Under the pieces are notes generated by a model that was not told the origin of the DNA, made no database searches, and saw nothing but the letters and a program-made list of their open reading frames with translations. The translations under genes and the position numbers were made by a program. Shown here one piece after another: positions 1 to 11,734 of a stretch of 64,000 nucleotides of DNA (positions are counted from its first letter, which is position 1; each line of letters opens with the position of its first letter). The DNA is from Sympetrum striolatum (taxonomy: Eukaryota; Arthropoda; Insecta; Odonata; Libellulidae), in NCBI GenBank assembly GCA_947579665.1, contig OX388346.1, positions 91,762,615 to 91,826,614 on the forward strand, in the 5' to 3' direction.

Positions 1-555
1 TTCCACCTCAAGCACACACACATTTATATATAGAGAGGGGCGTTTGGAGGCACCCTCTTGCGTGTGTTTCGTGAGTCCCTCCACTCATACTCCCTTGCGT
101 CAGGTTAGTTCTGTTTGTTTACCAATCTCCCTCTTCGCTCTCCCCCTTTCACGAATTTGTTGAATCTCGCGTGTTCTATCGCAACCCTATAATCCATCGC
201 TTATCTGTGTTCGTACGTCATATCAGAAAGGATTTCCATCGGTTCACTCTGAGAAAACTAATGTCAATCGTAGTTTCCGGAATCTGTGTTTACTTCATAC
301 AACTCGTTTATCAAAATCATATATGTATTTTATCCCAAAGATGAGGTTTTGTCGAATTATGGACGTTTTAGAGCCAAGAAAAGCTTCGCCTTCGAACTGA
401 TGTATGTTTACGTTCTCAAAGAAGTATAAGCCATATTCCTATTGCTGTATAAAATATCTTTTCGTTCCTAAAAGTTGTTTATTTTGCAAAACTAGTTTCT
501 GGCGCATTTCTGTATATTCCTGATTTAGGTAATCTATATCTATATATATAATAAA
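1..555. other. AT-rich left edge, no gene seen
   Basis: No open frame or exon-like pair of splice sites is visible. A TTTATATATAGAG stretch near 25-37 resembles a TATA box but has no supporting context. The last part (about 536-555) is a TA-rich run ending in TATATAATAAA. That run is the target into which the first Helitron is inserted and is repeated exactly at 3057-3067. Confidence 0.6.
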
Positions 556-660
556 TCTGTAGAGGGGGTCGTGTCTGTACATTGATCCGATTTCAAAAAA
601 AGTTGTATTGCTAGATACTGGGGTTGTTCCCGAGTCCGAAACAGGTTTTAGAAATTTTCA

Positions 661-702
<42 letters not shown>
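661..702 (+). repeat. (TCTG)n microsatellite in Helitron copy 1
   Basis: About ten TCTG units lie just inside the 5' end of the element. They are followed by a conserved non-repetitive stretch containing AACTATCCAACCGATTTTGA. The matching run in copy 2 is longer, so the array has changed length since duplication. Confidence 0.9.
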
Positions 703-703
<1 letters not shown>

Positions 704-1223
704 TACAGCATCACTCAAAAACTATCCAACCGATTTTGATGAAATTTGGTATGATGGTCATTTGTCATCCGGGGAGTGACATAGGCTACCTTTTATCCAC
801 CTAGCTGTCTCCAGTTCGTCCCCAGTCGGGGTCAAAAATCTATTTCACGCTATAACTCTAAAGCTAAATATTTTCAAAATTTCAAAATTCGTATAATATT
901 AAAAGTCTCCCTAGCGCAAATGATAGGCTAATTTTTGTTGACCCAACTGTACTCGGTTTGACTCCAGAGGGTCGAATAGTTTCCATAAGAAATACATGGG
1001 AAGACATTTTTATCATTTGCACGAAACCTTTCTTTAACAAAATTAAATTAGAAATAAAGGTCCTTTGAAACTAAAACTAACACCAAAACAAAGGAAATAG
1101 AATAAAGTTTTTTATTTTGGTCGTAGAATATTGCTTTCATTTCGAAGTTGTGAGAATTAGTAAGTTAAATACGAAAATTTTATGAGAATCTGATATTCTA
1201 AACAACCCGTCGTCAAGGCCAAT

Positions 1224-2262
1224 CTCGATATCTTTAAATTCAAATTCGTTAGCATTAGCGCATCATCAACAACCAAGCTTTGTTTATAGCAACACCAGTG
1301 TTTGTTGATTCTTTACCTGAAATGAATTTTTATCGTCGGATTAAATGAATCAAAAGGAAAAGGTGCGAAATGACCTCAGCTGTCGAGGCACCTTCATAAT
1401 TACTACTACTGCATAAATTAATCTTCTTCCCTCATATAAAGTAATTATCTCTTCTTAGCTTGGTATGTTGATAACTTTTTCAATCTTATTTCCGCTCTAA
1501 ATAATAATCGTTTTATTTAGCGTCCCGCTGTGAATTTAATCTATAACGCTGAAGAATAAATCAATCAAGATATTTGAAATATCCCTGAATTCAGTGATTG
1601 CTTCCATTGAAGTATCAATAATTGGGCTAAATAAGCAGCAAGGAATGACAAGCCTTTTATAGCTGACTTGAAAGGTAAACGAATTTTGTACTTTTAGATA
1701 TAGAATGGGAAATTAAACCAAGGAATGTTTTATTGGATCATCTATTGGTGTGTTTAAGTATAGTTACTGTCCACCTACATCCACCTACTCGATATCTTTA
1801 AATTTGAATTCAAATTCGTTAGCATACGCGCGACTGCAACAATCAAGCTTTATTTATAGCAACGCCAATATATATTGATTCTTTACGTGAAATTAATGTT
1901 TATCGTCGTGTTAAATGAATCTTCTTTTCTCATATAAAGTAATTATATCTTCTTAGCTTGGTAAGTTGATAACTTTCTCATTCTTAATTTCCGATCTAAA
2001 TACTAATTGTTTCATATAGCGTCCCGCCGTACATTTAATGAATCAATCAAGATCGTTGAAATACCACTGAATTCAGTGATTGCTTTCTTTGAAGTGTAAA
2101 GAATTGGAATTTAAGCAGCAAGGAATCTCAATCCTTTTATGCCGGACTGGGAAGGTAAATGGATTTTGTGTTTTTAGATATAGAATTGGAAATTAAACCA
2201 AGAAATGTTTTAGTGGATCATCTATTGGTGTGTTTAAGCATAGGTACTATCCACCTATATCT
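1224..2262 (+). repeat. Internal diverged duplication in Helitron copy 1
   Basis: The segment starting CTCGATATCTTTAAAT at 1224 recurs at 1789, about 565 bp apart. Shared blocks include TTCGTTAGCAT, CAAGCTTT, ATAAAGTAATTAT and GGATCATCTATTGGTGTG. The second half is shorter and more diverged. The same arrangement occurs in copy 2, so this duplication is older than the tandem pair. Confidence 0.8.
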
Positions 2263-3027
2263 TTTCTTGACGGTGATAGTCATACTCATTGGTATTTTGT
2301 TATATCTTAAATATTATATTTAAATGTTCGTGTTATACGATTGCCGATACGCTATTAAGTTTGTTATACTATGAAATATGGAACAACTGTCTCAGATTAT
2401 GGGCGACTGTCCTTTATTTTTATGCTTCGGTTCTATATTGCTTGCTCAAATACTATCAGAACGAATATGTTTCAATATGAATGTTTTATTTTGCACGGTT
2501 TGATTATTCCAAAAAAGTCAATGTAGTATTCAATTTACGGACTCCAGACAAGTGTCAAAAGAGATAAATTACACAACAGCCGACGCTATCTTAAGGATAA
2601 ATTAGGTGTTAATTCATGAAAGGGCGATTTCTAATTAGATTAACCACTATAAATCGTAATTCGTTTGCGGCGTTTATGTGTTAATTCGTTTATTTGATAG
2701 TTGCGATGATTTCACTGACTCGCTATCAAACGGAAATCTTGGATGTGCTGAGCGACTGGTTCATTCGTTTTCGTTTGTGGTTTACAAGATTTGTGTGGCT
2801 ATTTTTGTGATTCCGTCTACATTCATTTGGTACTCAGTTGTTTCCTCTATTTGTTGTAGCGACTGGTGCATTAGTTTAGTCTGTGATTTAAATTTGTGTT
2901 GCTGTTTTTGTGATTTCGTAAGTCACATAGGATGAAGAGAAGTATTATTCTTTTCATAAATTTAAGACTTTTCATATCCAACTTTTTTCAAATCAAAATT
3001 TCATTACTTTCGATTTACATTCATTTT

Positions 3028-3056
3028 CCGTTGAGAATCAACGGGCACTCCGCTAG
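3028..3056 (+). terminator. Helitron 3' hairpin and CTAG terminus, copy 1
   Basis: A perfect 7-bp stem with a GAA loop is followed by GCACTCCGCTAG. Helitrons use such a hairpin close to a CTRR end to stop rolling-circle transfer. The identical structure occurs at 6199-6227. Confidence 0.8.
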
Positions 3057-3067
3057 TATATAATAAA
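3057..3067. repeat. 11-bp junction identical to the left flank
   Basis: TATATAATAAA separates the CTAG end of copy 1 from the TC start of copy 2. It is identical to the 11 bases before copy 1 (545-555). This points to duplication of flank plus element as a unit rather than two independent insertions. Confidence 0.8.
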
Positions 3068-3172
3068 TCTGTAGAGGGGGTCGTGTCTGTACATTGATCC
3101 GATTTCTAAAAAAGTTGTATTGCTGGATACTGGGGTTGTTCCCGAGTTCGAAACAGGTTTTAGAAATTTTCA

Positions 3173-3173
<1 letters not shown>

Positions 3174-3229
<56 letters not shown>

Positions 3230-3230
3230 G
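3174..3230 (+). repeat. (TCTG)n microsatellite in Helitron copy 2
   Basis: About fourteen TCTG units, followed by the same conserved stretch as in copy 1. Confidence 0.9.
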
Positions 3231-5100
3231 GATGTTACAGCATCACTCAAAAACTATCCGACCGATTTTGTTGAAATTTGGTATGATGGTCATTTGTCAT
3301 CCGGGGAGTGACATAGGCTACCTTTTATCCACCTAGCTGTCCCCAGTTCGTCCCCAGTCGGGGTCAAAAATCTATTTCACGCTATAACTCTAAAGTTAAT
3401 TATTTATAAAATTTCAAAATTTGTACAATATTAAAAGTCTCCCTAGCGCAAATGATAGGCTAATTTTTGTTGACCCAACTGTACTCAGTTCGACTCCAGA
3501 GGGTCGAATAGTTTCCATAAGAAATACATGGGAAGACATTTTTATCATTTGCACGAAACTTTTCTTTAACAAAATTAAATTAGAAATAAAGGTCCTTTGA
3601 AACTAAAACTAACACCAAAACAAAGGAAATAGAATAAAGTTTCTTATTTTGGTCGTAGAATATTGCTTTCACTTCGAAGTTTTGAGAATTAGGAAGTTAA
3701 ATACGAAAATTTTATGAGAATCTGATATTCTAAACAACCCGTCGTCAAGGCCAATCTCGATATCTTTAAATTCAAATTCGTTAGCATTAGCGCATCATCA
3801 ACAACCAAGCTTTGTTTATAGCAACACCAGTGTTTTTTGATTCTTTACGTGAAATTGATGTTTATCGTCGTATTAAATGAATCAAAAGGAAAAGGTGCGA
3901 AATGACCTCAGCTGTCGAGGCACCTTCATAATTACTACTACTGCATAAATTAATCTTCTTTCCTCATATAAAGTAATTATATCTTCTTAGCTTGGTAAGT
4001 TGATAACTTTCTCATTCTTATTTTCCGCTCTAAATAATAATCGTTTTATTTAGCGTCCCGCTGTGAATTGAATCTATAACGCTGAAGAATAAATCAATCA
4101 AGATATTTGAAATATCCCTGAATTAAGTGATTGCTTCCATTGAAGTGTCAATAATTGGGCTTAATAAGTAGCAAGGAATGACAAGCCTTTTATAGCTGAC
4201 TTGAAAGGTAAACGAATTTTGTACTTTTAGATATAGAATGGGAAATTAAACCAAGAAATGTTTTATTGGATCATCTATTGGTGTGTTTAAGTATAGTTAC
4301 TGTCCACCTACATCCACCTACTCGATATATTTAAATTTGAATTCAAATTTGTTAGCATACGCGCGACTGCAACAATCAAGCTTTGTTTATAGCAACGCCA
4401 ATATGTATTGATTATTTACGTGAAATTAATGTTTATCGTCGTATTAAAAGAATCTTCTTTTCTCATATAAAGTAATTATATCTTCTTAGCTTGGTAAGTT
4501 GATAACTTTCTCATTCTCAATTTCCGATCTAAATACTAATTGTTTCATATAGCGTCCCGCAGTGCATTTAATGAATCAATCAAGATCGTTGAAATACCCC
4601 TGAATTCAGTGATTGCTTTCTTTGAAGTGTAAAGAATTGGAATTTAAGCAGCAAAGAATCTCAATCCTTTTATGCCGGACTGGAAAGGTAAACGGATTTT
4701 GTGATTTTAGATATAGAATTGGAAATTAAACCAAGAAATGTTTTAGTGGATCATCTATTGGTGTGTTTAAGTATAGGTACTATCCACCTATATCTTTTCT
4801 TGATAGTGATAATCATGCATATTGGTATTTTGTTATATCTTAAATAATATGTATAAATGTTCGTGTTAAGCGATTGCCGATACGTTATTAAGTTTTTTAG
4901 ACTATAAAATATGGAACACCTCTCTCAGATTATGGGCGGCTGTCCTTTATTTTTATGTTTCAGTTCTATGCTGGCTGCTCAATTATTATCATTACGAATA
5001 CGTTTCAATATGAATGTTTTATTTTGCATGGTTTAATTATTCCAAAAAATCAATGTAGTATTCATTTTACGGACTATATACAAGTATCGAAGGAGATAAA

Positions 5101-5754
5101 ATATACATGTATTATTTTCATTGCTGTAACTAATAGATTCTATGTCTAGGCAAGGACAAATTGGATAAACTGAATAAGAATTTAGTCAAATAAGCATCAT
5201 TTCGAAGTATGACCTCTAACAAGATATTTCACTTTCGAAGTCTTTTTCGTTAATTTACTTCTCATTTTCAGTTACATATACTATAGAAATTCCCTCTAGA
5301 ATGAAGTATTGCTGGTATATGGTTTTCCTTCAGTCCAATATTAAACTCGGGAACTTTTTTCAGATATGTTACTCTATACATGAAAATATCATCTTTGAAT
5401 AAGGAAAGGGTTAAGTTGACTTTTCACATAGGGTGTGCACCCAGGAAAATTCCCAAGGAAAAACGGTCTTGAAAATTCCACCTACTCCTCATTCCACGTT
5501 TATAAAAATATCGGAAGACAATATTTTTCGTCAACGGTATCTGAAAACATTGAAATCAAATTAAATCCTATTCAAGAGAAGAGGTAAGAGTTCACTCTGA
5601 TTTTGCAACATAAAGGTCAAATTATTATTGCGATATAAATAAACAGATGCGCCGCTTACATTATCAATAGGATAAAAAAATTCGACACAATACATACAGT
5701 TAATTAAACAGCAGAGGGTCATTTATTAAGTGTTAAGTAATTAAATAAAGAAAA
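5101..5754 (+). repeat. Segment present only in Helitron copy 2
   Basis: Alignment with copy 1 breaks after GGAGATAAAA and resumes at CGGCCGACGCC. Within it, 5399-5478 matches the reverse complement of about 25805-25888, the tail of the SINE-like element there, sharing TGCACCCAGGAAAATTCCC. The segment may be an insertion into copy 2 or a deletion from copy 1. A TCATTTTCAG acceptor-like site at 5270 opens a frame of about 40 codons with no recognisable domain. Confidence 0.65.
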
Positions 5755-6198
5755 CGGCCGACGCCATCTTAAGGATACTAGGTGTTAATTCATAAAAGGA
5801 CGAGTTCTAATTAGATTAACTGCTATACATCGTAATTCGTTTGGGGCGTTTATTTTTTAATTCGTTTATTTGATAGTTTCGATGATTTCACTGACTCGCT
5901 GTCTAACGAACATATTGGACGTGCTGAGCGACTGGTTCATTCGTTTTCATTTGTGGTTCACAAGATTTGTGTGGCTATTTTTGTGATTTCGTCTCCATTC
6001 ATTTGGTACTCAATTGTTTCCTCTATTTGTTGGGGCGACTGGAGCATTAGTTTATTCTGTGATTTACATTTGTGTAGCTGTTTTTGTGATTTCGTAAGAC
6101 ACATGAAGAGAAGTGTTGTTTTTTCATAAATTTAAGAGTTCTCATATCTAAATTTTTTCACATGTAAATTTCATTACTTCCGATTTACATTCATTTTT

Positions 6199-6227
6199 CC
6201 GTTGAGAATCAACGGGCACTCCGCTAG
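6199..6227 (+). terminator. Helitron 3' hairpin and CTAG terminus, copy 2
   Basis: CCGTTGA-GAA-TCAACGG followed by GCACTCCGCTAG, identical to copy 1. Confidence 0.8.
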
Positions 6228-8440
6228 TATCAAATAAATCTTTCCTTTTGTTCTCTGTGGTTGGGAAAAAAGATTCTTATTAGATTCCTATCAGCTATCA
6301 CTTCTCCGGCTTAGTTCAATCCCAAATTGTAGCAGATTCAGTTGTTTTAGGAGATAAAAAATTAGTTCAAAATTTGGAGTGGATTGAACTTTTTATTTCT
6401 GGAGATTTTGCTTAAATGCTTAAACAGCAAATATCTAACGCCTCTCTGAATAAGAAATTGTTACTCGTTGATATCCCTGTTCTAAGGCATGTTACTTGAC
6501 ATGACCCTTTTCTAAGACATGTTACTTTAATTGACTTTGCATATTAGAAAGTTTTTCAATGATCCAGTTTGGGCCCTATTATATTCCTCTGTGTATTAAC
6601 TACTGTATTCTTTATTTTTCAAACTATCAAACCTTAGAATGATGGATAGCTCTTAGCTTTCGGCTTATCGTTCCTCTACTCAATTCTCCTTTGATTTCGA
6701 GCTTTAGATGAAGGATATAACAATTTTAGAGACGATAACGTTCGATCATATACGATTATATTTACTTATGTAATTACGTATTAATATCTAACCCTTCCTC
6801 TACCATCGTTGTATGTACTACCGAATAATGAGAGGCTATCCGGTCCGTGCTAATTTTACATGTTTTCAGATTGGAGCCAGTCGGAATTCGGAAGTATTTT
6901 TGTACTTTTATGTATCCCTTCCTATCTGTATAGATGACTAGCGTCGTGATTTCTTCTTTTTTGGCGATGTCTCACTTTTTGGAGAGTTGTGTGAACTATT
7001 TTGATGGGAGGATGGGTGAGTGAAGAGGACTGAACTTCCATAGCCCAGGGGAAGGGATCGGTAACGAACTAACTTTTTCTTCTTCTAACTTCTCTCATAC
7101 CTTCGACTCAAATGAGACTACTGATGGCATTCAATTTACCTCTTCTCAAAAATTCTAACTTCATCTCTATTAATGGCAGGTCGTTTTTATTCTTGAAATT
7201 TTAGTAAGTATGAAACTTAATGTTGACTGTGTAATTCGGGAAACACATAATGATCCAGTATGTTACGTGATTTCTTTATTTTCTTCTTTCGGATTGCAAG
7301 TGTAGTAAGAAGGCTTGTTATTCGTTATTGCTTTTCGGAAAAAAATTCAGTAGCTGCTAGGAGCTGATTAAATATGAATGATTAATATCGTTGGAGTTAC
7401 TTGAATTCCTTAATTATTTCTTCCTTTATCATGAATGTTACTCCATATATTTAATACATTAAAGATCGTATATCACGATTAAGAAGTATCTTAGATAAAT
7501 CTTTCTCTGTTCTTGATGCAGAAGAATATAATGCAGAGCTTAAAGCTGTAATTATTGCATTTTCTGCGTTAATGTTTACGTTTCAACCTTTCGTGTTTAC
7601 GTTTCAACCTTATGATTTTTCACAAGCTTAAAAACTTACGAATTCTACCATTTTTGTAAGAGACGTCCAGAAAAATTGGACATGTTATCGTATATCGAAA
7701 GAATTTTTCAAATGCAAGCATTCTTTGCCGGTGAGGACGCTGCCTTGTCAACTTGCCGTACAAATCATATACAATTTTAGAAAAATTCGCATTCATTTTT
7801 ATTGTACTTCAATTACATGAATTTAATCGCGTGAGCTTCGAAATCTTGAATGAATGAATGAATCCAAGAAAACTGAATGAATCTTCATCGAAAGGGTAAT
7901 CACAATAACTCAAAAGAGTCAAAACGAACAATATGTAAGAAGACGATCGGATTGGGTCACACTCGTGCTTGATCTTTCGAAACTTTGTTTTACGCCCAAA
8001 TTAGTATGTTTAATGTATTCGCACCAACAAACTTTAAGCCTAAGTGTTTTGCAGACGGTATCGATAGCATTTCTACGGTATCTTATTGAAAGACGAACTA
8101 AGGCTTTCGTTCCTACAAATCCAAGCGAGGAGAAAGCATTGAGTATAATAACCAATAATTTGTCATATATCACAAATTAATTATGCTTCTTTGTTACGAA
8201 AATAAATCCCTTCCGTTGAAACATGAGTTTCTCGTGTATTTTAGATTTGTTTGTATACATATAGACATTGATTGGGTGCAGGCTCATGAGAAGGAGGCTT
8301 TTGTTTTGAGACACCATAAACAAAAACTTGACCCTCTGCATACCAAATCCTTGCGTCTTGCATGCTATTCTTAGTACCTACCGCTTTCTTACGTTCTTTT
8401 AATGATTTTGAGATGTATATTTTATAGAAAATCTTCAGTT
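6228..8440. other. AT-rich interval without a supportable gene
   Basis: Only short frames occur here. There is a (GAAT)n run near 7849-7862 and a 19-bp direct duplication of GTTTACGTTTCAACCTT near 7571-7608. Opposed frames of 71 and 84 codons at 7919-8180 have no known motif or splice context. Confidence 0.5.
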
Positions 8441-8449
8441 ATCATGACT

Positions 8450-8482
8450 GCTAATTGGCCATTTTTTCCTTTTCAGGTATGT
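8450..8482 (+). promoter_or_regulatory. Candidate recursive (zero-length exon) splice site
   Basis: A CTAAT branch-point match (8451-8455) precedes the pyrimidine tract ATTTTTTCCTTTTCAG. The acceptor AG ends at 8476 and is followed at once by GTATGT, a good donor. An acceptor fused to a donor is the hallmark of recursive splicing sites (ratchet points) in very long insect introns. A further GTAAGT donor at 8525 lies 48 bases downstream, matching the exon-definition arrangement described for recursive sites. It could instead be the acceptor of an ordinary 48-base exon. Confidence 0.45.
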
Positions 8483-8524
8483 ACGCTTTGGAGTTGACTA
8501 GCCTCCCCTGCAAAGTTGCTGTGT
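8477..8524 (+). other. Possible 48-base exon after the recursive site
   Basis: Bounded by the acceptor at 8476 and the GTAAGT donor at 8525. One phase is open (starting ATG TAC GCT TTG, reading MYALELTSLPCKVAV); the other two contain stops. The length is a multiple of three. It may be a cryptic exon that defines the recursive site and is normally skipped, or a true microexon. No family is recognised. Confidence 0.25.
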
Positions 8525-8746
8525 GTAAGTGAAATTTCTCTACTTGTATAAGAAATTTCAGAATAATAGCTTAGGATAAGGGTAATAATAGGAATAATTC
8601 TGATAAATCGTAGCTCTTTTTTTACAAAATCTGTTTTGCTATTTGTCGATTCCTCACAAAGTAATATTTGCCACTTGTAATTGGATTTTTATTCAAAACA
8701 ACTCTCACTTAATGAGTACACAATTTGGGAGTTGCATTTTTATGAT

Positions 8747-8917
8747 GAAGAAAAACAATTTGTACTTTTTCCACAGTATTGTATTAAAAAAAATAAAAGG
8801 AAACAAAACACGACTAGTTTCAGAGATTGATCTCCATCATCTTGAGACTAGTCGTGTTTTGTTTCCTTTTATTGTTTTTAATAAATACTGTGGAAAAAGT
8901 ACAAATTGTTTTTCTTC
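8747..8917. mobile_element. Foldback (long inverted repeat) element
   Basis: Two arms of about 70 bp (8747-8818 and 8847-8917) are nearly perfect reverse complements around a 28-base centre. Each arm contains GGAAACAAAACACGACTAGT and TGTACTTTTTCCACAG. A transcript would form one long hairpin. There is no coding capacity, so this is a MITE-like or retroelement-end palindrome. The centre contains CATCTTGAG, which recalls the centre of the unrelated foldback at 37.5 kb. Confidence 0.75.
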
Positions 8918-11370
8918 GACATGACGTATTTCTACAAGACATCGCCAGAGACTGAATTTTAATTGCATTTTTATTGCCGTATTACTTATCTTTGTCTTTT
9001 CTGGTATGTAAGATATAGATATCGTCGTTATTCCGTTGATTACGCGTAGATTTTGAGTGATTGCGTCGCAAGTAATTTTATCTTGAATGAGTTCACAATT
9101 GATCGCTGCACTACTTTGAAAATCCTAGTTCTAATTCTCAGTGGGGCTCAGTTATTCCTTGAACAATTGCATTTGTTGGATGTAAGGTAGCCAATCGGGA
9201 GACAGCGTAAAGAAACCATTCGCTAAAATAAACGTGACCATTGTTCTCAAGCTTATTTAAGTACTTTGTCGTAAGAAATAAATATATGCGTGGAAATATG
9301 AGAACTTTCCGTCCGTTATCAGCGATCTTTTTCACCTTGGTGTAGCGGTGGTAAGTATTGCCCGTTAAGTAGCTCAGCCCTTAAAGCAATTTCGTATACT
9401 CAGCTCCAGACAAACCATTTATGATAAAACGCTTCATTATTTTTCATGGATAACTAGCGGAAAATAATGGTAATTAAAATTTAAAAATTGAATGTGTACC
9501 GTGGCATGTGTACACTTCAAAACTGACTCTTTAGTCACAGTGTGTGTAAGGTTATCGTTGATATGCATTTATTTATATGTAGACTAGATGTTTGATCCAT
9601 TGGGCGAGAATTATAATTTATTTTCAATTCAATCTTTCTTTAATCTCCAAAATGTACAAACTACTTTATGAAGAATTTAATTTATTTGCCAGAATACCAA
9701 TTGAAACAAGTGCACTATTTGAGGCTTAGAGCTTGAATTGAAATTCTCTTGTTTTATAAGTCTTATCTTTAGTCTTGTATACCAACCACAAGTCTCGATG
9801 GGATTAGTTTTAAAAATTCAGTTACCAAAATTACTGACTGGCGGGGTTTATTTATGAAAAGCTTTTTATTCAAATGTTTATATTTGTCTACCGGCTTTAT
9901 GGCACTAAAATAATTAATCTTACAGCCTTTCTTGAATGCTCATTCGATCCACGGTTAACTTTTAAGCAGGATATTGCGCCCCCGAATAAGCTGAAGTTCG
10001 CTTTGATTGGACTCATACGGATTAGAAGTTGACGCCGCAGTATTTGGAATCCACAGTTTTAAAACCCATTTACTAATCCGGTTGCAACATCGTGTTCATT
10101 TTTTTGTGTGGATATCGGAGATGTCGCCCCTGTTTCCTGTCGTCCCCTCGCTTTGTTTATTCATTTGTCCAACCGCCTTCATTGGCTTCGCCCCACTCGT
10201 TCGATTCCTTCGCAATCGATCTATCGCTCCTTCTGCGACTATCGCTCCATTCAAACGATTGCCCTTTCGCTTTCCCTCCACTCATTTGTTCTTTCGCTTA
10301 AATGCTGTATCTTATTCTAATGACGACGTATACTTCTCTCAACTTGTTCGTTTATTCGGTTCGTTCTTTGTTAAATAATGAATGCGTTCTATAAATCTTT
10401 GGAGCAATTTGGTCGACCTCTTTTCCCACCCGAGAATTCATGCTTATGAAGCGTCCTCTTTATGATTGTTTATTTTACGTTGGCTTCGTAGTTACGAGCG
10501 TTTCTCAGTGTTACGGGGGAACATGGCGTTTTGCGCATGCTCATTTCGAGAAATCGCTAGCTGAGTATTTCGCTGTGTACGGAAGGAGGCTGTTCTCTGA
10601 CCACTTCATGAAGCATAGACTGCCTTAGGATTGATATCGACGTTGTAGATAACGAAATGCTTACCTTATCACCAGCTCCTCATAGTTAATGCCCAATATT
10701 TCAGTATTGTCACTCAATGTATCTTTCGACGTCATTCTTAGGTATTAGAGACTCGGAGTTATAACTTTGTACGTCTATATATTTTTTAGATAAGGTACAA
10801 TTTTAAACACTATGCGTGAAACATTCGTTACTCAACTTTCATTGTGTGTCAATACATAAATTAAATGGAAAACATATAGATAGGTATTTCTCATTCAACT
10901 ACATGAAATTTGACGTATTTCTTTACAAAACTAATGTTAGGTAAATTTAGCGAGTATGTATTACTTCTAAATTGTAAAGTGCCTAAATTCATTTTACGTG
11001 AATTTTATTTTCATGTTTAATGCTTTTATAATTGAATATGTGTAGGATATTATTTCAGTTTGTATGAAGTTAAGCTGTAAGTTTGTACCATTTCTGTCAC
11101 TTGAGGATCTTGCATTTATTTTGTTTGATAACTTAACACGTACTTAACTTTGTTTGTAGAGTGAAATTATTTTCCTTACTTCTGCTTGAGATATATTTAA
11201 TGCTGTCTCCAAAGTTAGTGCCCTTTTTATCGAATTGACAAAATTTTGTGAGTTACATCGATACCAGTAATTTATTTTCTCCATCTCCTGCCCATTTTAT
11301 AAAATGTTATTATCCTCATGTTCCTCTAAATATGTAAATATTACAGATTCATCGAGAAGCGGTGCGGCAT
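8918..11370. other. AT-rich interval, no supportable gene
   Basis: A 123-codon open frame (10007-10378, plus) crosses a pyrimidine-rich stretch. Its composition (F, S, P, R) is what CT-rich DNA gives, and there is no start context or domain. An 86-bp segment near 10490-10575 is CpG-bearing but otherwise unremarkable. Confidence 0.45.
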
Positions 11371-11734
11371 AGCTTTGAATTGTAAGGAATCAACCGCGTG
11401 TTACCCTCATCTTCCCCGCTCAGCCTCAATTGCCGTGAGAATCGCGACCTTTGCCAGCCGAATTCTGGCATCGGTTTCCGCATCTGATTGTGGCACTGCG
11501 GAACCAAGTCGCTTTGCCAATGGAAGGATGCACATCAATATTTTCACTTCTCCACTTGACTTCGGGCTTTTCGAAGATATTGAGGGCGTGCTAGGAATCG
11601 CAAGCGCCATAGTTCCCTAATGTCTGATTGATGAAATTGTAAAGTAATGAAGAAGAACTTTTTACCGCTCTGTTATCATCCTCTCCTCCGTCGCACGCGG
11701 TCTCAAAGCACACGCCTCCGCACGCACGCACCCC

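Larger units (their letters stand above)
556..3056 (+). mobile_element. Non-autonomous Helitron, copy 1
   Basis: The element starts with TC (TCTGTAGAGGGGGTCGTG) after an A and ends with CTAG before a T, as Helitrons do when they insert between A and T without a target duplication. Eleven bases before the CTAG end is a perfect 7-bp hairpin, CCGTTGA-GAA-TCAACGG (3028-3044), the usual subterminal rolling-circle stop signal. There is no Rep/helicase frame, so it would depend on a partner. Inside are a (TCTG)n run near 661-702 and two diverged halves (1224-1780, 1789-2262). It is about 2.5 kb, shorter than the neighbouring copy because it lacks a segment of about 650 bp. The 3' end is well supported; the 5' end is inferred from the match with copy 2. 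Confidence 0.78.
3068..6227 (+). mobile_element. Non-autonomous Helitron, copy 2
   Basis: This is a second, longer copy with the same TC start, the same 3' hairpin and the same CTAG end, followed by T at 6228. It is nearly colinear with copy 1 but carries about 650 extra bases (5101-5754). Its (TCTG)n run spans 3174-3230 and its internal halves are 3756-4313 and 4321-4793. Short frames in it encode repetitive VCLS peptides from the microsatellite and are not genes. No transposase is encoded. Confidence 0.8.

Noticed and set aside
3094..3336. Frames with repeated VCLSVCLSV peptide
   Set aside because: They are translations of the (TCTG)n microsatellite inside the Helitron.
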